From the NCBI GenBank assembly GCA_934457115.1, contig CAKSHI010000006.1, positions 25,709-89,708 of the forward strand: a stretch of 64,000 nucleotides of DNA, read 5' to 3'. The position numbers and the translations under genes are program-made. Position 1 is the first letter of the stretch, and every line of letters begins with the position of its first letter. Of this stretch, positions 39,067 through 48,329 are shown in pieces. The notes below the pieces were generated by a model. The model worked only from the letters and a program-made list of their open reading frames with translations. It made no database searches and was not told where the DNA came from. The stretch is from an uncultured Eubacteriales bacterium. Lineage in GTDB: Bacteria > Bacillota > Clostridia > Oscillospirales > Acutalibacteraceae.

Positions 39067-39744
39067 ATGAGAAGAAATTCAGGTGTACTTTTGTTTGGAT
39101 TAGCCCTAATAGGGGTATCAATTGTAATGATAGGTAATTTTTGTGGATTATGGAAAATTGAAAATTTTGACGGTTGGTGGACATTGTTTTTGATTATACC
39201 GGGCTTTGCAGGAATTATAAAATCTGGATTTTCGTTTTGGAATTGCGCACTTATTTTAGTAGGTGCATGGTTTTTGGTTGATGCACAAAGTGAAAATTGG
39301 GGAATTACAAATGAGATGATGTTTGCTGTTCTATTATTGATGTTTGGTATAATGTTTATAGGCATCGCTGTAAAAAGAAGCAAAGCATCAAAAAATCCAC
39401 TTGAGAATAACGAATACAGTGATGTGGTGACATATACTGCATTTTTTGGGGGCGCAGAGGCTGCCAATAGGTCTAAAGAGCTAAAACAAATTAGTTTATC
39501 TGCAGCGTTTGGAGGAATCAAGCTGGATTTGAGTGAGGCACAATTTGTTGATGGTGCAATTATAGGAGCAGATGCTATATTTGGCGGGATAGACATAATA
39601 CTTCCAAAGGGATGTAGGGTTAAGGCTACGGGTCTACCCATTTTTGGAGGATTAAAAAATACATATGATGAAAGCATTGTGGACGGAAGTCCTTTGATAA
39701 TTGTAGAATACAATGCGATTTTTGGTGGAATAGATATTAAATAA
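39067..39744 (+). CDS. LiaF-like membrane protein (DUF5668 plus cell-wall stress C-terminal domain)
   Basis: 225 residues. Four hydrophobic segments fill about 7-110 (LLFGLALIGVSIVMIGNF, WTLFLIIPGFAGIIKSG, NCALILVGAWFLV, MFAVLLLMFGIMFIGIAV), with FDGWWTLFLIIPG typical of LiaF-type transmembrane domains. The C-terminal part (about 135-225) is a beta-helix with repeated xxFGGI units, the LiaF/VraT-like response domain. In Bacillus LiaF holds the LiaS kinase off; no liaRS genes are next to it here, so its partner is unknown. AGGGAGGA precedes the ATG. Confidence 0.82.
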   Translation: MRRNSGVLLFGLALIGVSIVMIGNFCGLWKIENFDGWWTLFLIIPGFAGIIKSGFSFWNCALILVGAWFLVDAQSENWGITNEMMFAVLLLMFGIMFIGIAVKRSKASKNPLENNEYSDVVTYTAFFGGAEAANRSKELKQISLSAAFGGIKLDLSEAQFVDGAIIGADAIFGGIDIILPKGCRVKATGLPIFGGLKNTYDESIVDGSPLIIVEYNAIFGGIDIK

Positions 39745-39770
39745 ACCCTATAAAGGATGACAACGCATAA

Positions 39771-41753
39771 ATGAATACTAAAAAAACTAATTATGGCAAT
39801 GAAAGTATTTCATCACTAAAAGGAGCTGACAGGGTAAGAAAAAGACCCGCAGTTATTTTTGGATCGGATGGTATAGAAGGATGTACTCATTCTATCTTTG
39901 AAATACTCTCTAATTCTATAGATGAGGCCAGAGAAGGACATGGAAGTTTAATAAATGTTACTTATTTTGAGGATCACTCTGTTGAGATAGAGGATTTTGG
40001 AAGAGGAATACCAGTCGACTTTAATAATAACGAACAAAAATATAATTGGGAACTTGTCTTTTGCGAATTATATGCGGGTGGAAAGTATAATAATCAAGAA
40101 GCTCAAAGTTATGAATACTCTTTGGGCCTTAATGGATTAGGCCTTTGCTCTACTCAATATGCGTCTGAATATATGGATGTTGAGATAAAAAGGGATGGAT
40201 TTAAATATTCTCTACATTTTGAACACGGTGAGAATATTGGGGGTCTAAAGAAAGAGCCATATAAAAAGAAGGATACCGGTACTAAAATTCGATGGAAGCC
40301 CGATTTACAAGTTTTTACTGATATAGCAGTTCCTTTGGAATCTTTCTTTGATATTATAAAGCGCCAGGCAATAGTAAACAAAGGCGTACATTTTATATTT
40401 AAATATCAAGAAAACGGTAAATTTGAGAAAAAAGAATTCTTTTATGAAAATGGTATAGTGGATCATGCAAAAGAGATAGCAGGGGAAGACAGTCTTACCC
40501 CTGTTCAATTTTGGCAACTTGAGAAAAAGGTCAGGGATAGAGCCGATAAACCTGAGTATAAGACTAAAATTAATGCAGCAGTAGCATTTTCAAATAAGAA
40601 TAGATCAATTGAATACTATCACAATTCAAGCTTTTTGGAACATGGTGGGGCTCCTGAAAAGGCTGTTAGAAATGCATTTGTTTCTCAAATAGATTCGTAT
40701 CTAAAGCAAAATGGAAAGTACAATAAGAATGAGAGTAAGATTAATTTTGCAGATGTAGAGGATTGCCTTATAATTGTTATATCTTCATTTTCAAATGTTA
40801 CTTCGTATGAAAACCAAACCAAAAAGGCTATTACCAATAAGGGTATACAAGAAGCTATGACTGAGATGTTTAAGCATCATTTAGAAGTGTATTTTATAGA
40901 AAACCCTATGGATGCGGATAAAATCGCAAATCAAGTATTGATAAACAAACGAAGTAGAGAAGATGCCGAAAAGACCAGGCTTAATATAAAGAAAAAGCTT
41001 ACAAGCAATATGGATATTACCAGCAGGGTTGCAAAGTTTGTGGACTGTAGGAGCAAGGACAAAGAAATAAAAGAACTTTTTATAGTGGAAGGTGACTCGG
41101 CTCTTGGTGCTTGTAAGCAAGCAAGAGACCCGGATTTCCAAGCTATAATACCCATAAGAGGTAAAATATTAAACTGCCTTAAAGCAGACTTTAACCGCAT
41201 ATTTAAAAGTGAAATTATTACGGATTTAATTAAAGTCTTGGGCTGCGGGGTTGAGGTTAAGTCTAAATCGAATAAAGACCTGGCTTCTTTTGATTTAAAC
41301 CTTTTAAGGTGGAATAAGGTTATAATTTGTACTGATGCCGATGTTGACGGATTTCAAATAAGGACTCTTATACTCACTATGATATATAGGCTTACCCCAA
41401 CTCTTATAAATGAGGGTAAGGTTTTTATTGCAGAGTCACCTCTTTATGAAATTAATACGAAGTCTAATACCTATTTTGCATATACTGAAAAAGAAAAGGA
41501 CGAGTTTATTAATCAAATAGGCAATGATAAGTATACTATTCAACGTTCAAAAGGGTTAGGTGAAAATGAACCTGAAATGATGAATATGACAACAATGAAT
41601 CCTAAAACTCGCAGGCTCATTAAGGTTATGCCGACTGATATAGAGCAAACTGCAAATATGTTTGATATCTTGTTGGGTGATAATTTAAGCGGAAGAAAAG
41701 AGTACATTACTGAAAATGGACATCTTTATATCGATGCCGCTGATGTAAGCTAA
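39771..41753 (+). CDS. Type IIA topoisomerase subunit B (ParE/GyrB-like, divergent)
   Basis: ATPase subunit of a gyrase/topoisomerase IV type enzyme, 660 residues. The GHKL ATPase shows EILSNSIDEAREG and VEIEDFGRGIPVD; the transducer domain follows; the Toprim domain has IVEGDSALGACKQARDP near 440 and CTDADVDGFQIRTL near 521. EGDSALGA replaces the usual EGDSAGGS, marking a divergent clade often found as a second pair in Clostridia. There is no visible DNA gyrase insert. It stands before its A-subunit partner; whether it acts as topoisomerase IV is inferred from position and the lack of local dnaA/recF genes. Confidence 0.88.
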   Translation: MNTKKTNYGNESISSLKGADRVRKRPAVIFGSDGIEGCTHSIFEILSNSIDEAREGHGSLINVTYFEDHSVEIEDFGRGIPVDFNNNEQKYNWELVFCELYAGGKYNNQEAQSYEYSLGLNGLGLCSTQYASEYMDVEIKRDGFKYSLHFEHGENIGGLKKEPYKKKDTGTKIRWKPDLQVFTDIAVPLESFFDIIKRQAIVNKGVHFIFKYQENGKFEKKEFFYENGIVDHAKEIAGEDSLTPVQFWQLEKKVRDRADKPEYKTKINAAVAFSNKNRSIEYYHNSSFLEHGGAPEKAVRNAFVSQIDSYLKQNGKYNKNESKINFADVEDCLIIVISSFSNVTSYENQTKKAITNKGIQEAMTEMFKHHLEVYFIENPMDADKIANQVLINKRSREDAEKTRLNIKKKLTSNMDITSRVAKFVDCRSKDKEIKELFIVEGDSALGACKQARDPDFQAIIPIRGKILNCLKADFNRIFKSEIITDLIKVLGCGVEVKSKSNKDLASFDLNLLRWNKVIICTDADVDGFQIRTLILTMIYRLTPTLINEGKVFIAESPLYEINTKSNTYFAYTEKEKDEFINQIGNDKYTIQRSKGLGENEPEMMNMTTMNPKTRRLIKVMPTDIEQTANMFDILLGDNLSGRKEYITENGHLYIDAADVS

Positions 41754-41802
41754 AGGACAATTAATTTCGTGAGGGTTAATTATAAATATGAATTAATTTA
41801 TA

Positions 41803-41843
41803 TTATGTAGGCAAAACTTGTTTTTGCTTACATAATAATTTTT
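41803..41843 (+). terminator. Terminator-like hairpin between the two topoisomerase genes
   Basis: A 14-base arm (41803-41816) pairs with 41822-41835, all pairs Watson-Crick except one G-U, with a five-base loop, then TAATTTTT. It ends just before the partner gene's binding site and may attenuate read-through. Confidence 0.55.
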
Positions 41844-41856
41844 GGATGTGATAAAT

Positions 41857-44091
41857 TTGGCTTCTAAGCGAAGAAATACAAATAAAAATAATAATCAAAA
41901 AATTGTGGGTGTAATAAACGGAGCCGGAAAAGTAGTTGAGCAAAAAATTGTTACTACAATAAAAGAAAACTATATGCCGTATGCTATGAGCGTAATAATG
42001 TCCAGAGCTATACCTGAAATAGATGGGTTTAAACCTTCTCATAGAAAATTGCTATACACTATGTATAAAATGGGTCTATTAAACGCACCAAGGACTAAAT
42101 CTGCAAATATAGTAGGTCAAACGATGAAGCTTAATCCTCATGGAGACAGTGCTATTTATGATACGATGGTAAGGTTAAGTAGAGGGTATGAGGCATTGTT
42201 GCACCCCTATGTGGATTCTAAGGGTAACTTTGGTAAGTACTATTCAAGGGATATGGCTTGGGCTGCTTCTAGATATACTGAGGCTAAGCTTGATGATATT
42301 TGCAATGAATTGTTTAAGGATATTGATAGGGATACGGTAGACTTTGTGGATAATTATGATAACACATTAAAAGAGCCTACTCTTTTACCTGCTACTTATC
42401 CTTCGATATTAGTCAATGCCAATACGGGAATTGCAGTTGGTATGGCAAGCTCTATTTGTCCGTTTAACTTGAGAGAGGTTTGCGATACTACAATTGAGCT
42501 TATAAAAAATCCCGAGCACAACATAATTTCAACCTTAATAGCCCCTGATTTTCCGGGTGGAGGAAATATAATATATGATACTAAGGCTATAGAAAATATA
42601 TACAAAACGGGAAAGGGTTCTATAAAGGTACGTGGAAGGTATGCTTATGATAAGTTGGCTAATTGCATAGATATTACAAGTATCCCGCCGACTACAACGT
42701 CAGAAGCTATAATAGAAAAGGTTATAGAGCTTGTTAAACAAAATAAGGTAAAAGAAATTTCAGACATTAGGGATGAAACAGGTTTAGACGGATTAAAGAT
42801 TACCATAGATTTAAAACGTAATACCAACCCTGATAAACTAATGCAAAAATTATTTAGATACACACCTTTAGAGGACAGTTTTTCCTGCAATTTTAATGTA
42901 CTTATTTCAGGAACTCCAAGAGTGCTTGGGGTGAGAGAACTCCTAGAAGAATGGATAGCATTTAGAGTTGAATGTGTAAAAAGGCGAACTCATTTTGATC
43001 TAAAGAAAAAAGAGGATAAACTTCATCTTTTAGAGGGCCTTGAGAAAATACTTTTAGATATAGATAGAGCTATAGAGATAATTAGAAAGACTGAAGAGGA
43101 AACAGAAGTAATCCCAAATCTTATGATAGGTTTTGGAATAGATGATATCCAAGCCGAATATGTTGCAGAGATAAAACTTCGTCATTTGAATAGGGAGTAT
43201 ATTTTAAAGAGGACTAACGAAATAGACAGTCTAAAGAAAGACATAGAAGAACTAAAAAGTATATTATCCAATAATATTAAGATTAGGTCTATTATTATAA
43301 AAGAACTTATGGAAGTATCCAAGAAGTATTCTCAACCAAGAAAATCAATGCTTATATACCCTGAGGATATCAATAAAGATGACATAGATGAGGTTGCAGA
43401 TTATAATGTAAATTTATTTTTTACAAAAGAAGGCTATTTAAAGAAAATCACTCCTCAATCGTTAAGAATGAGCAGTGAACAAAAACTAAAGTCAAATGAT
43501 GAGATTACTCAAGTTATAGAAACTTCAAACAATACGGATCTTATTTTCTTTACTAATAAATTTGTGGCATATAAGGCTAAGTTATCAGATTTTTCAGATA
43601 CTAAGGCAAGTGTGTTAGGTGAATATGTACCTGCTAAAATTTCCCTAGATGAAGACGAGTATATTATATATATGGTAAATACCAAGGATTATGATGGTAA
43701 CATTTTGTTCTTCTTTGAAAACGGTAAAGTAGCTAAGGTTCCATTAAAATCATATGAGACCAAGACTAATAGAAAAAGACTTTTAAATGCATATTCGGAT
43801 AAATCACCAATATCAAGCATTATATTCTCTAAGGAAGATAAAGAATATCTTTTAACTTCAACTTCGGGAAGACAGCTTCTAATACATTCCGGAATGATTC
43901 AACCAAAAACAACAAAAAGTACTCAAGGTATATCGGTTATGAATTTAAAAAAAGGGCATAGACTAATAAAGGCGGAAGAATTTATAGAGGGAAAATTAAT
44001 AAACCCTAATAGATACCGTACTAAAAATATTCCGGCTTTAGGAGCTTTACCTAAAAAAGAGGATCCTATTGGAGAGCAACTAAAGCTATAA
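41857..44091 (+). CDS. Type IIA topoisomerase subunit A (ParC/GyrA-like, divergent)
   Basis: DNA-cleaving subunit, about 744 residues. The quinolone-region motif appears as LNPHGDSAIYDTMVRLS, and the catalytic tyrosine is Tyr140 in WAASRYTEAKL. A coiled-coil tower and exit gate follow, and a C-terminal domain with irregular beta-pinwheel repeats; I see no GyrA box, which supports decatenase rather than supercoiling activity. I choose TTG 41857 because GGATGTGAT lies eight bases upstream; in-frame TTG 41842 and GTG 41848 would overlap that site. Partner subunit immediately upstream. Confidence 0.88.
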   Translation: MASKRRNTNKNNNQKIVGVINGAGKVVEQKIVTTIKENYMPYAMSVIMSRAIPEIDGFKPSHRKLLYTMYKMGLLNAPRTKSANIVGQTMKLNPHGDSAIYDTMVRLSRGYEALLHPYVDSKGNFGKYYSRDMAWAASRYTEAKLDDICNELFKDIDRDTVDFVDNYDNTLKEPTLLPATYPSILVNANTGIAVGMASSICPFNLREVCDTTIELIKNPEHNIISTLIAPDFPGGGNIIYDTKAIENIYKTGKGSIKVRGRYAYDKLANCIDITSIPPTTTSEAIIEKVIELVKQNKVKEISDIRDETGLDGLKITIDLKRNTNPDKLMQKLFRYTPLEDSFSCNFNVLISGTPRVLGVRELLEEWIAFRVECVKRRTHFDLKKKEDKLHLLEGLEKILLDIDRAIEIIRKTEEETEVIPNLMIGFGIDDIQAEYVAEIKLRHLNREYILKRTNEIDSLKKDIEELKSILSNNIKIRSIIIKELMEVSKKYSQPRKSMLIYPEDINKDDIDEVADYNVNLFFTKEGYLKKITPQSLRMSSEQKLKSNDEITQVIETSNNTDLIFFTNKFVAYKAKLSDFSDTKASVLGEYVPAKISLDEDEYIIYMVNTKDYDGNILFFFENGKVAKVPLKSYETKTNRKRLLNAYSDKSPISSIIFSKEDKEYLLTSTSGRQLLIHSGMIQPKTTKSTQGISVMNLKKGHRLIKAEEFIEGKLINPNRYRTKNIPALGALPKKEDPIGEQLKL

Positions 44092-44107
44092 AGATAGGTG
44101 ATATCCG

Positions 44108-44920
44108 ATGGAGAAGAAAAATGCTGCGAGTAATATACTAAAAGGTCTTGTTATTGGTTCTGCAATGCTTATACCAGGTGTAAGCGGTGGAACCACTGCT
44201 ATAATTTTGGATGTATATGATGATCTTATATCGTCTATAAGTTCGTTTTTTAAGGAGACTAAAAAGAGTTTATATACCCTTATTACGGTTGGAATAGGTG
44301 CTGTTTTGGGCATACTCCTTTTTTCAAGAGCGATACTTTATGTTACAAACAAATTTTATGTACCAATGATGTTTTTGTTTTTAGGGGCGGTATTGGGCAG
44401 TGTTCCAATGCTTTACAAAAAGGCTGACATCAAAAAGTTTAATGCGGGATTAATAATATATCCCTTAATAGGGGCAGCGTGTGTGTACTTATTGGAGCTT
44501 ATACCTAAGGATTCACTCAAGATACCCGTAGGGGCCGGATTTTACTCATATTTGATTGTAATTTTAGCGGGCATTGTTCTATCTATAGGTCTGGTTTTGC
44601 CGGGAATTAGTGTATCTTATATGCTTTTAATTTTAGGAATTTATGAGACAACACTTTCATCAATAGAAAATATGCAGTATATGTTTTTGTTATCGCTACT
44701 TTTTGGAGTAGCATTGGGTGTAGTGCTTACGACAAAATTATTAGAATACACAATGAAGATGTATCCTTCACAAACATATCTCTTGATAATAGGATTTGTA
44801 TTGGCATCGCTAAAAGAGGTATTCCCGGGGATTCCTTACGGTATGGATATTGTTAGCAGCCTTATTACACTAATTGCAGGCTTTAGCGCAGTGTTTTACC
44901 TATCTAAAATATCGGATTAA
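44108..44920 (+). CDS. DUF368 membrane protein (PopT-type undecaprenyl phosphate translocase family)
   Basis: A 270-residue protein with about eight hydrophobic segments and the DUF368 signature GSAMLIPGVSGGTTAIILDVYDDLI, repeated in inverted form as IGLVLPGISVSYMLLILGIYE. DUF368 proteins have been linked to recycling of undecaprenyl phosphate across the membrane, needed for wall and glycopolymer synthesis. The function is transferred from family knowledge. AGGTGATATCC lies before the ATG, and the gene starts 17 bases after the topoisomerase subunit. Confidence 0.88.
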   Translation: MEKKNAASNILKGLVIGSAMLIPGVSGGTTAIILDVYDDLISSISSFFKETKKSLYTLITVGIGAVLGILLFSRAILYVTNKFYVPMMFLFLGAVLGSVPMLYKKADIKKFNAGLIIYPLIGAACVYLLELIPKDSLKIPVGAGFYSYLIVILAGIVLSIGLVLPGISVSYMLLILGIYETTLSSIENMQYMFLLSLLFGVALGVVLTTKLLEYTMKMYPSQTYLLIIGFVLASLKEVFPGIPYGMDIVSSLITLIAGFSAVFYLSKISD

Positions 44921-44989
44921 TAATATGTTTAAAAATTATGGTAAATAAGTTATAATATATACTATCAAATATTGAATAGGTGTATTATT

Positions 44990-45493
44990 ATGGATAATAA
45001 ATTATCTCATGAAAGAATTTTAATATGTGTGGCATTGATAGCTTGTGCGTGTGTTATTGGTTATAATGCATTTTTCACACCAAAGGTCAGTGTGCCAACA
45101 GTAATTTACACAGACCAAGACAATCTAACTTCCGAAGATGAAGAGTATAGTCCTCAGGCTGTGCCGGCCATGGCTGAGGAAGACTCATCTGCAGCTTCTG
45201 TCGATGCTGATACTTCATCATCTGAGGCTTCTGTCAATGATGATGCTTCTTCTGCAGTTAGCAGTGTACCAAGCAGTTCTGCGACAAACTCGTCAGGGCT
45301 AATTAATATAAATACCGCGAGTGCTGAAGAGCTAGAAGAAAACTTACCTAGAGTTGGCAATGTAATTGCAGCAAGAATCATTGATTATAGAGAATTTCAT
45401 GGTGGATTTAAATCGATAGATGAGATTACGGAAGTTTCAGGCATAGGTGACAAGATCTTTGAAGAAATTAAGGATAAAATTTGTGTTAATTAA
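44990..45493 (+). CDS. comEA: ComEA-like DNA-binding protein with helix-hairpin-helix domain
   Basis: 167 residues: an N-terminal membrane anchor (ILICVALIACACVIGYNAFF), a long Ser/Ala/Asp-rich linker (about 45-105) and a C-terminal double helix-hairpin-helix domain (ININTASAEELEENLPRVGNVIAARIIDYR and FKSIDEITEVSGIGDKIFEEIK). ComEA binds incoming DNA outside the membrane during transformation. The SLBB domain found in many Bacillota ComEA proteins is absent and replaced by the low-complexity linker. ATG 44990 follows AGGTG; a TATAAT (44950-44955) lies upstream. comEB and comEC are not adjacent. Confidence 0.85.
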   Translation: MDNKLSHERILICVALIACACVIGYNAFFTPKVSVPTVIYTDQDNLTSEDEEYSPQAVPAMAEEDSSAASVDADTSSSEASVNDDASSAVSSVPSSSATNSSGLININTASAEELEENLPRVGNVIAARIIDYREFHGGFKSIDEITEVSGIGDKIFEEIKDKICVN

Positions 45494-45567
45494 TTTAAAA
45501 TAACTTTTGTTATAAGGTTATATAAAAAGGTGTAAATTCCTTTTTATAACTTGAAAGACTGATAAAA

Positions 45568-45591
45568 AGCCCCCGACTAATATCGGGGGCT
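45568..45591. terminator. Bidirectional terminator between comEA and tdk
   Basis: AGCCCCCGA (45568-45576) pairs perfectly with TCGGGGGCT (45583-45591). On the minus strand it is followed by TTTTT and closes the dap-tdk run; on the plus strand by AATTTTATT and can serve comEA. Confidence 0.88.
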
Positions 45592-45595
45592 AATT

Positions 45596-46159
45596 TTATT
45601 GTTTTTTATAATCTTTAATATAACATTTATAGCACATTGCGGTGTATTTATCATTGCCGCCTATATCTATTTGGTTACCGCTATAAACGATTTTACCGTT
45701 TTGAATCCTAGCGTTCATAATAGCTTTTTTACCACAATGGCACATAGATGGGATTTCTCTTATTGTATCTGCAAGCTCTATAATTCGCTTGCTTCCTTCA
45801 AATAACTTACCCATATAGTCTGTTTTTAATCCATAACACATTACCATTATGCCTTCAAGTGTTAGATTTCTAAGTTCGTTTACTTGAGAAACACTTAAAA
45901 ATTGGGCCTCGTCGACTATTATTATATCTATGTTTTCATGACCCTTTAGAAGGTCATTTATTGATTCTTCAGGATTTATTAGTAAGGCATCGCAAGAGAT
46001 TCCCACCCTTGATTTAAGTAGGGTTTTACCGTCTCTTGTATCTATACTTGGTTTAATAAGGATAACTTTTTTACCGTGTTCTTCAAAACTAAATTTTTTC
46101 ATTAGTGCATTTGCGGTTTTGCTTGAGCCCATTACCCCATAATAATAATACATTTTCAT
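45596..46159 (-). CDS. tdk: Thymidine kinase
   Basis: Type II thymidine kinase of 187 residues. The P-loop is GVMGSSKTANAL (canonical GxMxSGKT, with Ser in place of Gly), Walker B IIIVDEAQFL, then YGLKTDYMGKLFEGS and zinc cysteines in SMCHCGKKA and MCYKCYIKDY. It salvages thymidine to dTMP. It is the last gene of the minus-strand asd-dap run, 14 bases after the ACT-domain gene, ahead of a strong terminator. Confidence 0.93.
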   Translation of the reverse strand: MKMYYYYGVMGSSKTANALMKKFSFEEHGKKVILIKPSIDTRDGKTLLKSRVGISCDALLINPEESINDLLKGHENIDIIIVDEAQFLSVSQVNELRNLTLEGIMVMCYGLKTDYMGKLFEGSKRIIELADTIREIPSMCHCGKKAIMNARIQNGKIVYSGNQIDIGGNDKYTAMCYKCYIKDYKKQ

Positions 46160-46173
46160 TTTTAATTCCTACT

Positions 46174-46629
46174 TTATATAGCTTTTTTTATTGCGTTAAT
46201 TACCTCTGATTCCGAGGCGGTATCTACGAGGATTGATATTTGTACTTCAGACGTTGTTATAAGTCTTAAATCCGTATTTACTAAGGAGATTGCCTTAAAA
46301 ACTTTAGATGCAAATCCCGGAGAATTTTCCATAGATCCATCAAGTATAGAAATTTTACAATTGCCACTGCAAACGGTAAATTTTATATCTCCTTGTTTTT
46401 TCAATTTAGAAGCATATTTTAGTATACCCGGCAGATCTTCATCCTTTATCGTAAATGAAATACAAGTGGACTCTTGTTGAGAAGGGGATAATGATATCAT
46501 ATCGACATCTATGCCTAATGCTCCTATTTCTTCAAACATACTCGATAGTATGCTTAGATCATATTCAATATTTTTAAATGTGACCAAAGTTATATCTTCA
46601 ACTATATTTATAGATTGTTTATTCTCCAT
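46174..46629 (-). CDS. Stand-alone ACT-domain protein resembling the regulatory half of aspartokinase
   Basis: 151 residues form two ACT domains. The second ends with SPGFASKVFKAISLVNTDLRLITTSEVQISILVD, the pattern of the aspartate kinase regulatory region; the first has VTFKNIEYDLSILSSMFEEIGALGIDVDMIS. The kinase domain is missing and nothing upstream encodes it. In asd-dapA-dapB context it may be a separate lysine/threonine sensor, comparable to aspartokinase beta subunits, partnering with a kinase encoded elsewhere. It could also be unrelated amino-acid-binding regulator. GGAG precedes its ATG. Confidence 0.8.
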   Translation of the reverse strand: MENKQSINIVEDITLVTFKNIEYDLSILSSMFEEIGALGIDVDMISLSPSQQESTCISFTIKDEDLPGILKYASKLKKQGDIKFTVCSGNCKISILDGSMENSPGFASKVFKAISLVNTDLRLITTSEVQISILVDTASESEVINAIKKAI

Positions 46630-46641
46630 AGAAAAAACTCC

Positions 46642-47400
46642 TTATTTACCGGAAAGTAAATCAGACATATCATAAAGGCCGGGAGCCTTAGAAACCATGT
46701 ATTTTGCGGCGTTTATGGAGCCGACAGCAAATATTTCTTTAGATTGAGCGGAGTGTGATATAGTAAAAAGTTCATCGTGGGAAGCAAAAATAACTTCGTG
46801 TTCACCAACGATGGTTCCGCCCCTGACAGAATGGATACCTATCTCATTTTTACTTCTTGGTTTTCTATATGAATGGCGGTCGTATACATATTGAATATTA
46901 TCATCTAAAACTGATGAGATAGCGTCTGCTATCATGAGTGCAGTACCGCTTGGAGCATCAATTTTTTGATTGTGATGTTTTTCTATTATTTCAATATCGG
47001 CAGACTTGCCAAAGACTTTTGTAGCTTGTTTTGCAAGTTCTATAATTAAGTTTATTCCTAAAGACATATTACCTGAATAGAAAATAGGAAATTTGCGTGA
47101 TGCGTTATGTATATTTTCTATTTCTTGTTTTGAAAATCCTGTTGTACATAAGACAAGAGGCATATTTTTTAATGAGCAGTACTCAATGAGTCCGGGCAAC
47201 GCCGAAGGATTTGAAAAATCTATAATTACATCTGCAGCTACATCTATGTCTAATGCTGTTTTGTATATAGGAAATTCAGCATTTGAGTCTTGATAAACAT
47301 CAATTCCTCCAACGACTTTACATTCAGGCATATCTTTTATACATTCTATTATTATACGGCCCATTTTTCCAAAGCAGCCGCTTACTATTATTCTTGTCAT
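46642..47400 (-). CDS. dapB: 4-hydroxy-tetrahydrodipicolinate reductase
   Basis: Second dedicated step of lysine/diaminopimelate synthesis. The N-terminal nucleotide-binding domain begins TRIIVSGCFGKMGRIIIECI; the catalytic segment is EIIEKHHNQKIDAPSGTAL, with the His-His and the Lys of the active site; then HSVRGGTIVGEHEVIF. Length 252 is normal. It lies 20 bases downstream of dapA on the same strand. Confidence 0.96.
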   Translation of the reverse strand: MTRIIVSGCFGKMGRIIIECIKDMPECKVVGGIDVYQDSNAEFPIYKTALDIDVAADVIIDFSNPSALPGLIEYCSLKNMPLVLCTTGFSKQEIENIHNASRKFPIFYSGNMSLGINLIIELAKQATKVFGKSADIEIIEKHHNQKIDAPSGTALMIADAISSVLDDNIQYVYDRHSYRKPRSKNEIGIHSVRGGTIVGEHEVIFASHDELFTISHSAQSKEIFAVGSINAAKYMVSKAPGLYDMSDLLSGK

Positions 47401-47420
47401 TTTATTTCCTTCTTTTTAGT

Positions 47421-48311
47421 TTATCCAATAAGTTTATATTCTTTTAAAACTTCCTTTAGTTTTAATATTTTATCTTGAGGCATTTTATCGAGAGGTAGTC
47501 GGCACTCACCGCAATTAAAACCTAATAGATTCATAGTTTCTTTTACGGGTATAGGGTTTACATCGCAAAACATGATATTCATGAGTTTTAGATATTTAAG
47601 TTGTAGTTGAGAGCCTTTCTTAAAGTTACCATCTAAACAGCTTTGTGTAAGCTCGTGAGATTCATTGGGGCATATATTTGCAAATACTGAAATTACTCCT
47701 ATTCCTCCCAAGGCCATAATAGCGGCAGTTTGGTCATCGTTACCTGAATAGATATTAAGATTATCACCGCATAGAGAGATAGTTTCAGCGACAGAGCTTA
47801 TATCACCATTTGCCTCTTTGGCTGCGACTATGTTTGGATGCTTAGAAAGTTCAAGATAAGTTTGAGGTTTAATATTAACCCCTGTTCTTGATGGCACATT
47901 ATATAATATTATTGGTATATCTACGGCGTCTGCAATAGCATTGTAATGGCGAATTAGGCCGTTTTGAGATGTTTTGTTATAATAGGGTGTTACAGCTAGG
48001 AGCCCGTCTACACCAAACCTTTGAGCTTCTTTGGATAATTCTATGGCATATTTAGTATCGTTACTGCCGGTCCCTGCTATTACCGGTATTCTCTTATTTA
48101 CCTTTTCTACTGCAAATTTAATGACTTCACAATGTTCTTCATGGGAAAGCGTAGCTGATTCACCCGTTGTCCCGCAGATTATTAGTGCGTTTGTATTATT
48201 TTTAATTTGGTATTCTATAAGATTTCCAAGAGCTTCGTAATTAACAGACCCGTCTTCATTCATAGGTGTAACCAATGCAACACCCGAACCTTTAAATATA
48301 GTTTTTTTCAT
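47421..48311 (-). CDS. dapA: 4-hydroxy-tetrahydrodipicolinate synthase
   Basis: Condenses aspartate semialdehyde with pyruvate. The TIM barrel shows GTTGESATLSHEEH, ILYNVPSRTGVN with the catalytic Tyr, and the Schiff-base Lys165 in IVAAKEANGD. I choose ATG 48311 (MKKTIFKGSGVALVTP), eight bases from GGAGG; the in-frame TTG four codons earlier overlaps that site. Length is 296. It starts 18 bases after asd. Confidence 0.96.
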   Translation of the reverse strand: MKKTIFKGSGVALVTPMNEDGSVNYEALGNLIEYQIKNNTNALIICGTTGESATLSHEEHCEVIKFAVEKVNKRIPVIAGTGSNDTKYAIELSKEAQRFGVDGLLAVTPYYNKTSQNGLIRHYNAIADAVDIPIILYNVPSRTGVNIKPQTYLELSKHPNIVAAKEANGDISSVAETISLCGDNLNIYSGNDDQTAAIMALGGIGVISVFANICPNESHELTQSCLDGNFKKGSQLQLKYLKLMNIMFCDVNPIPVKETMNLLGFNCGECRLPLDKMPQDKILKLKEVLKEYKLIG

Positions 48312-48329
48312 AAAATCCTCCAATAATTA

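Noticed and set aside
39012..39713. Minus-strand open frame of 233 codons
   Set aside because: Fully antisense to the LiaF-like gene, which has motifs and a good ribosome binding site; the reverse product has no family features.
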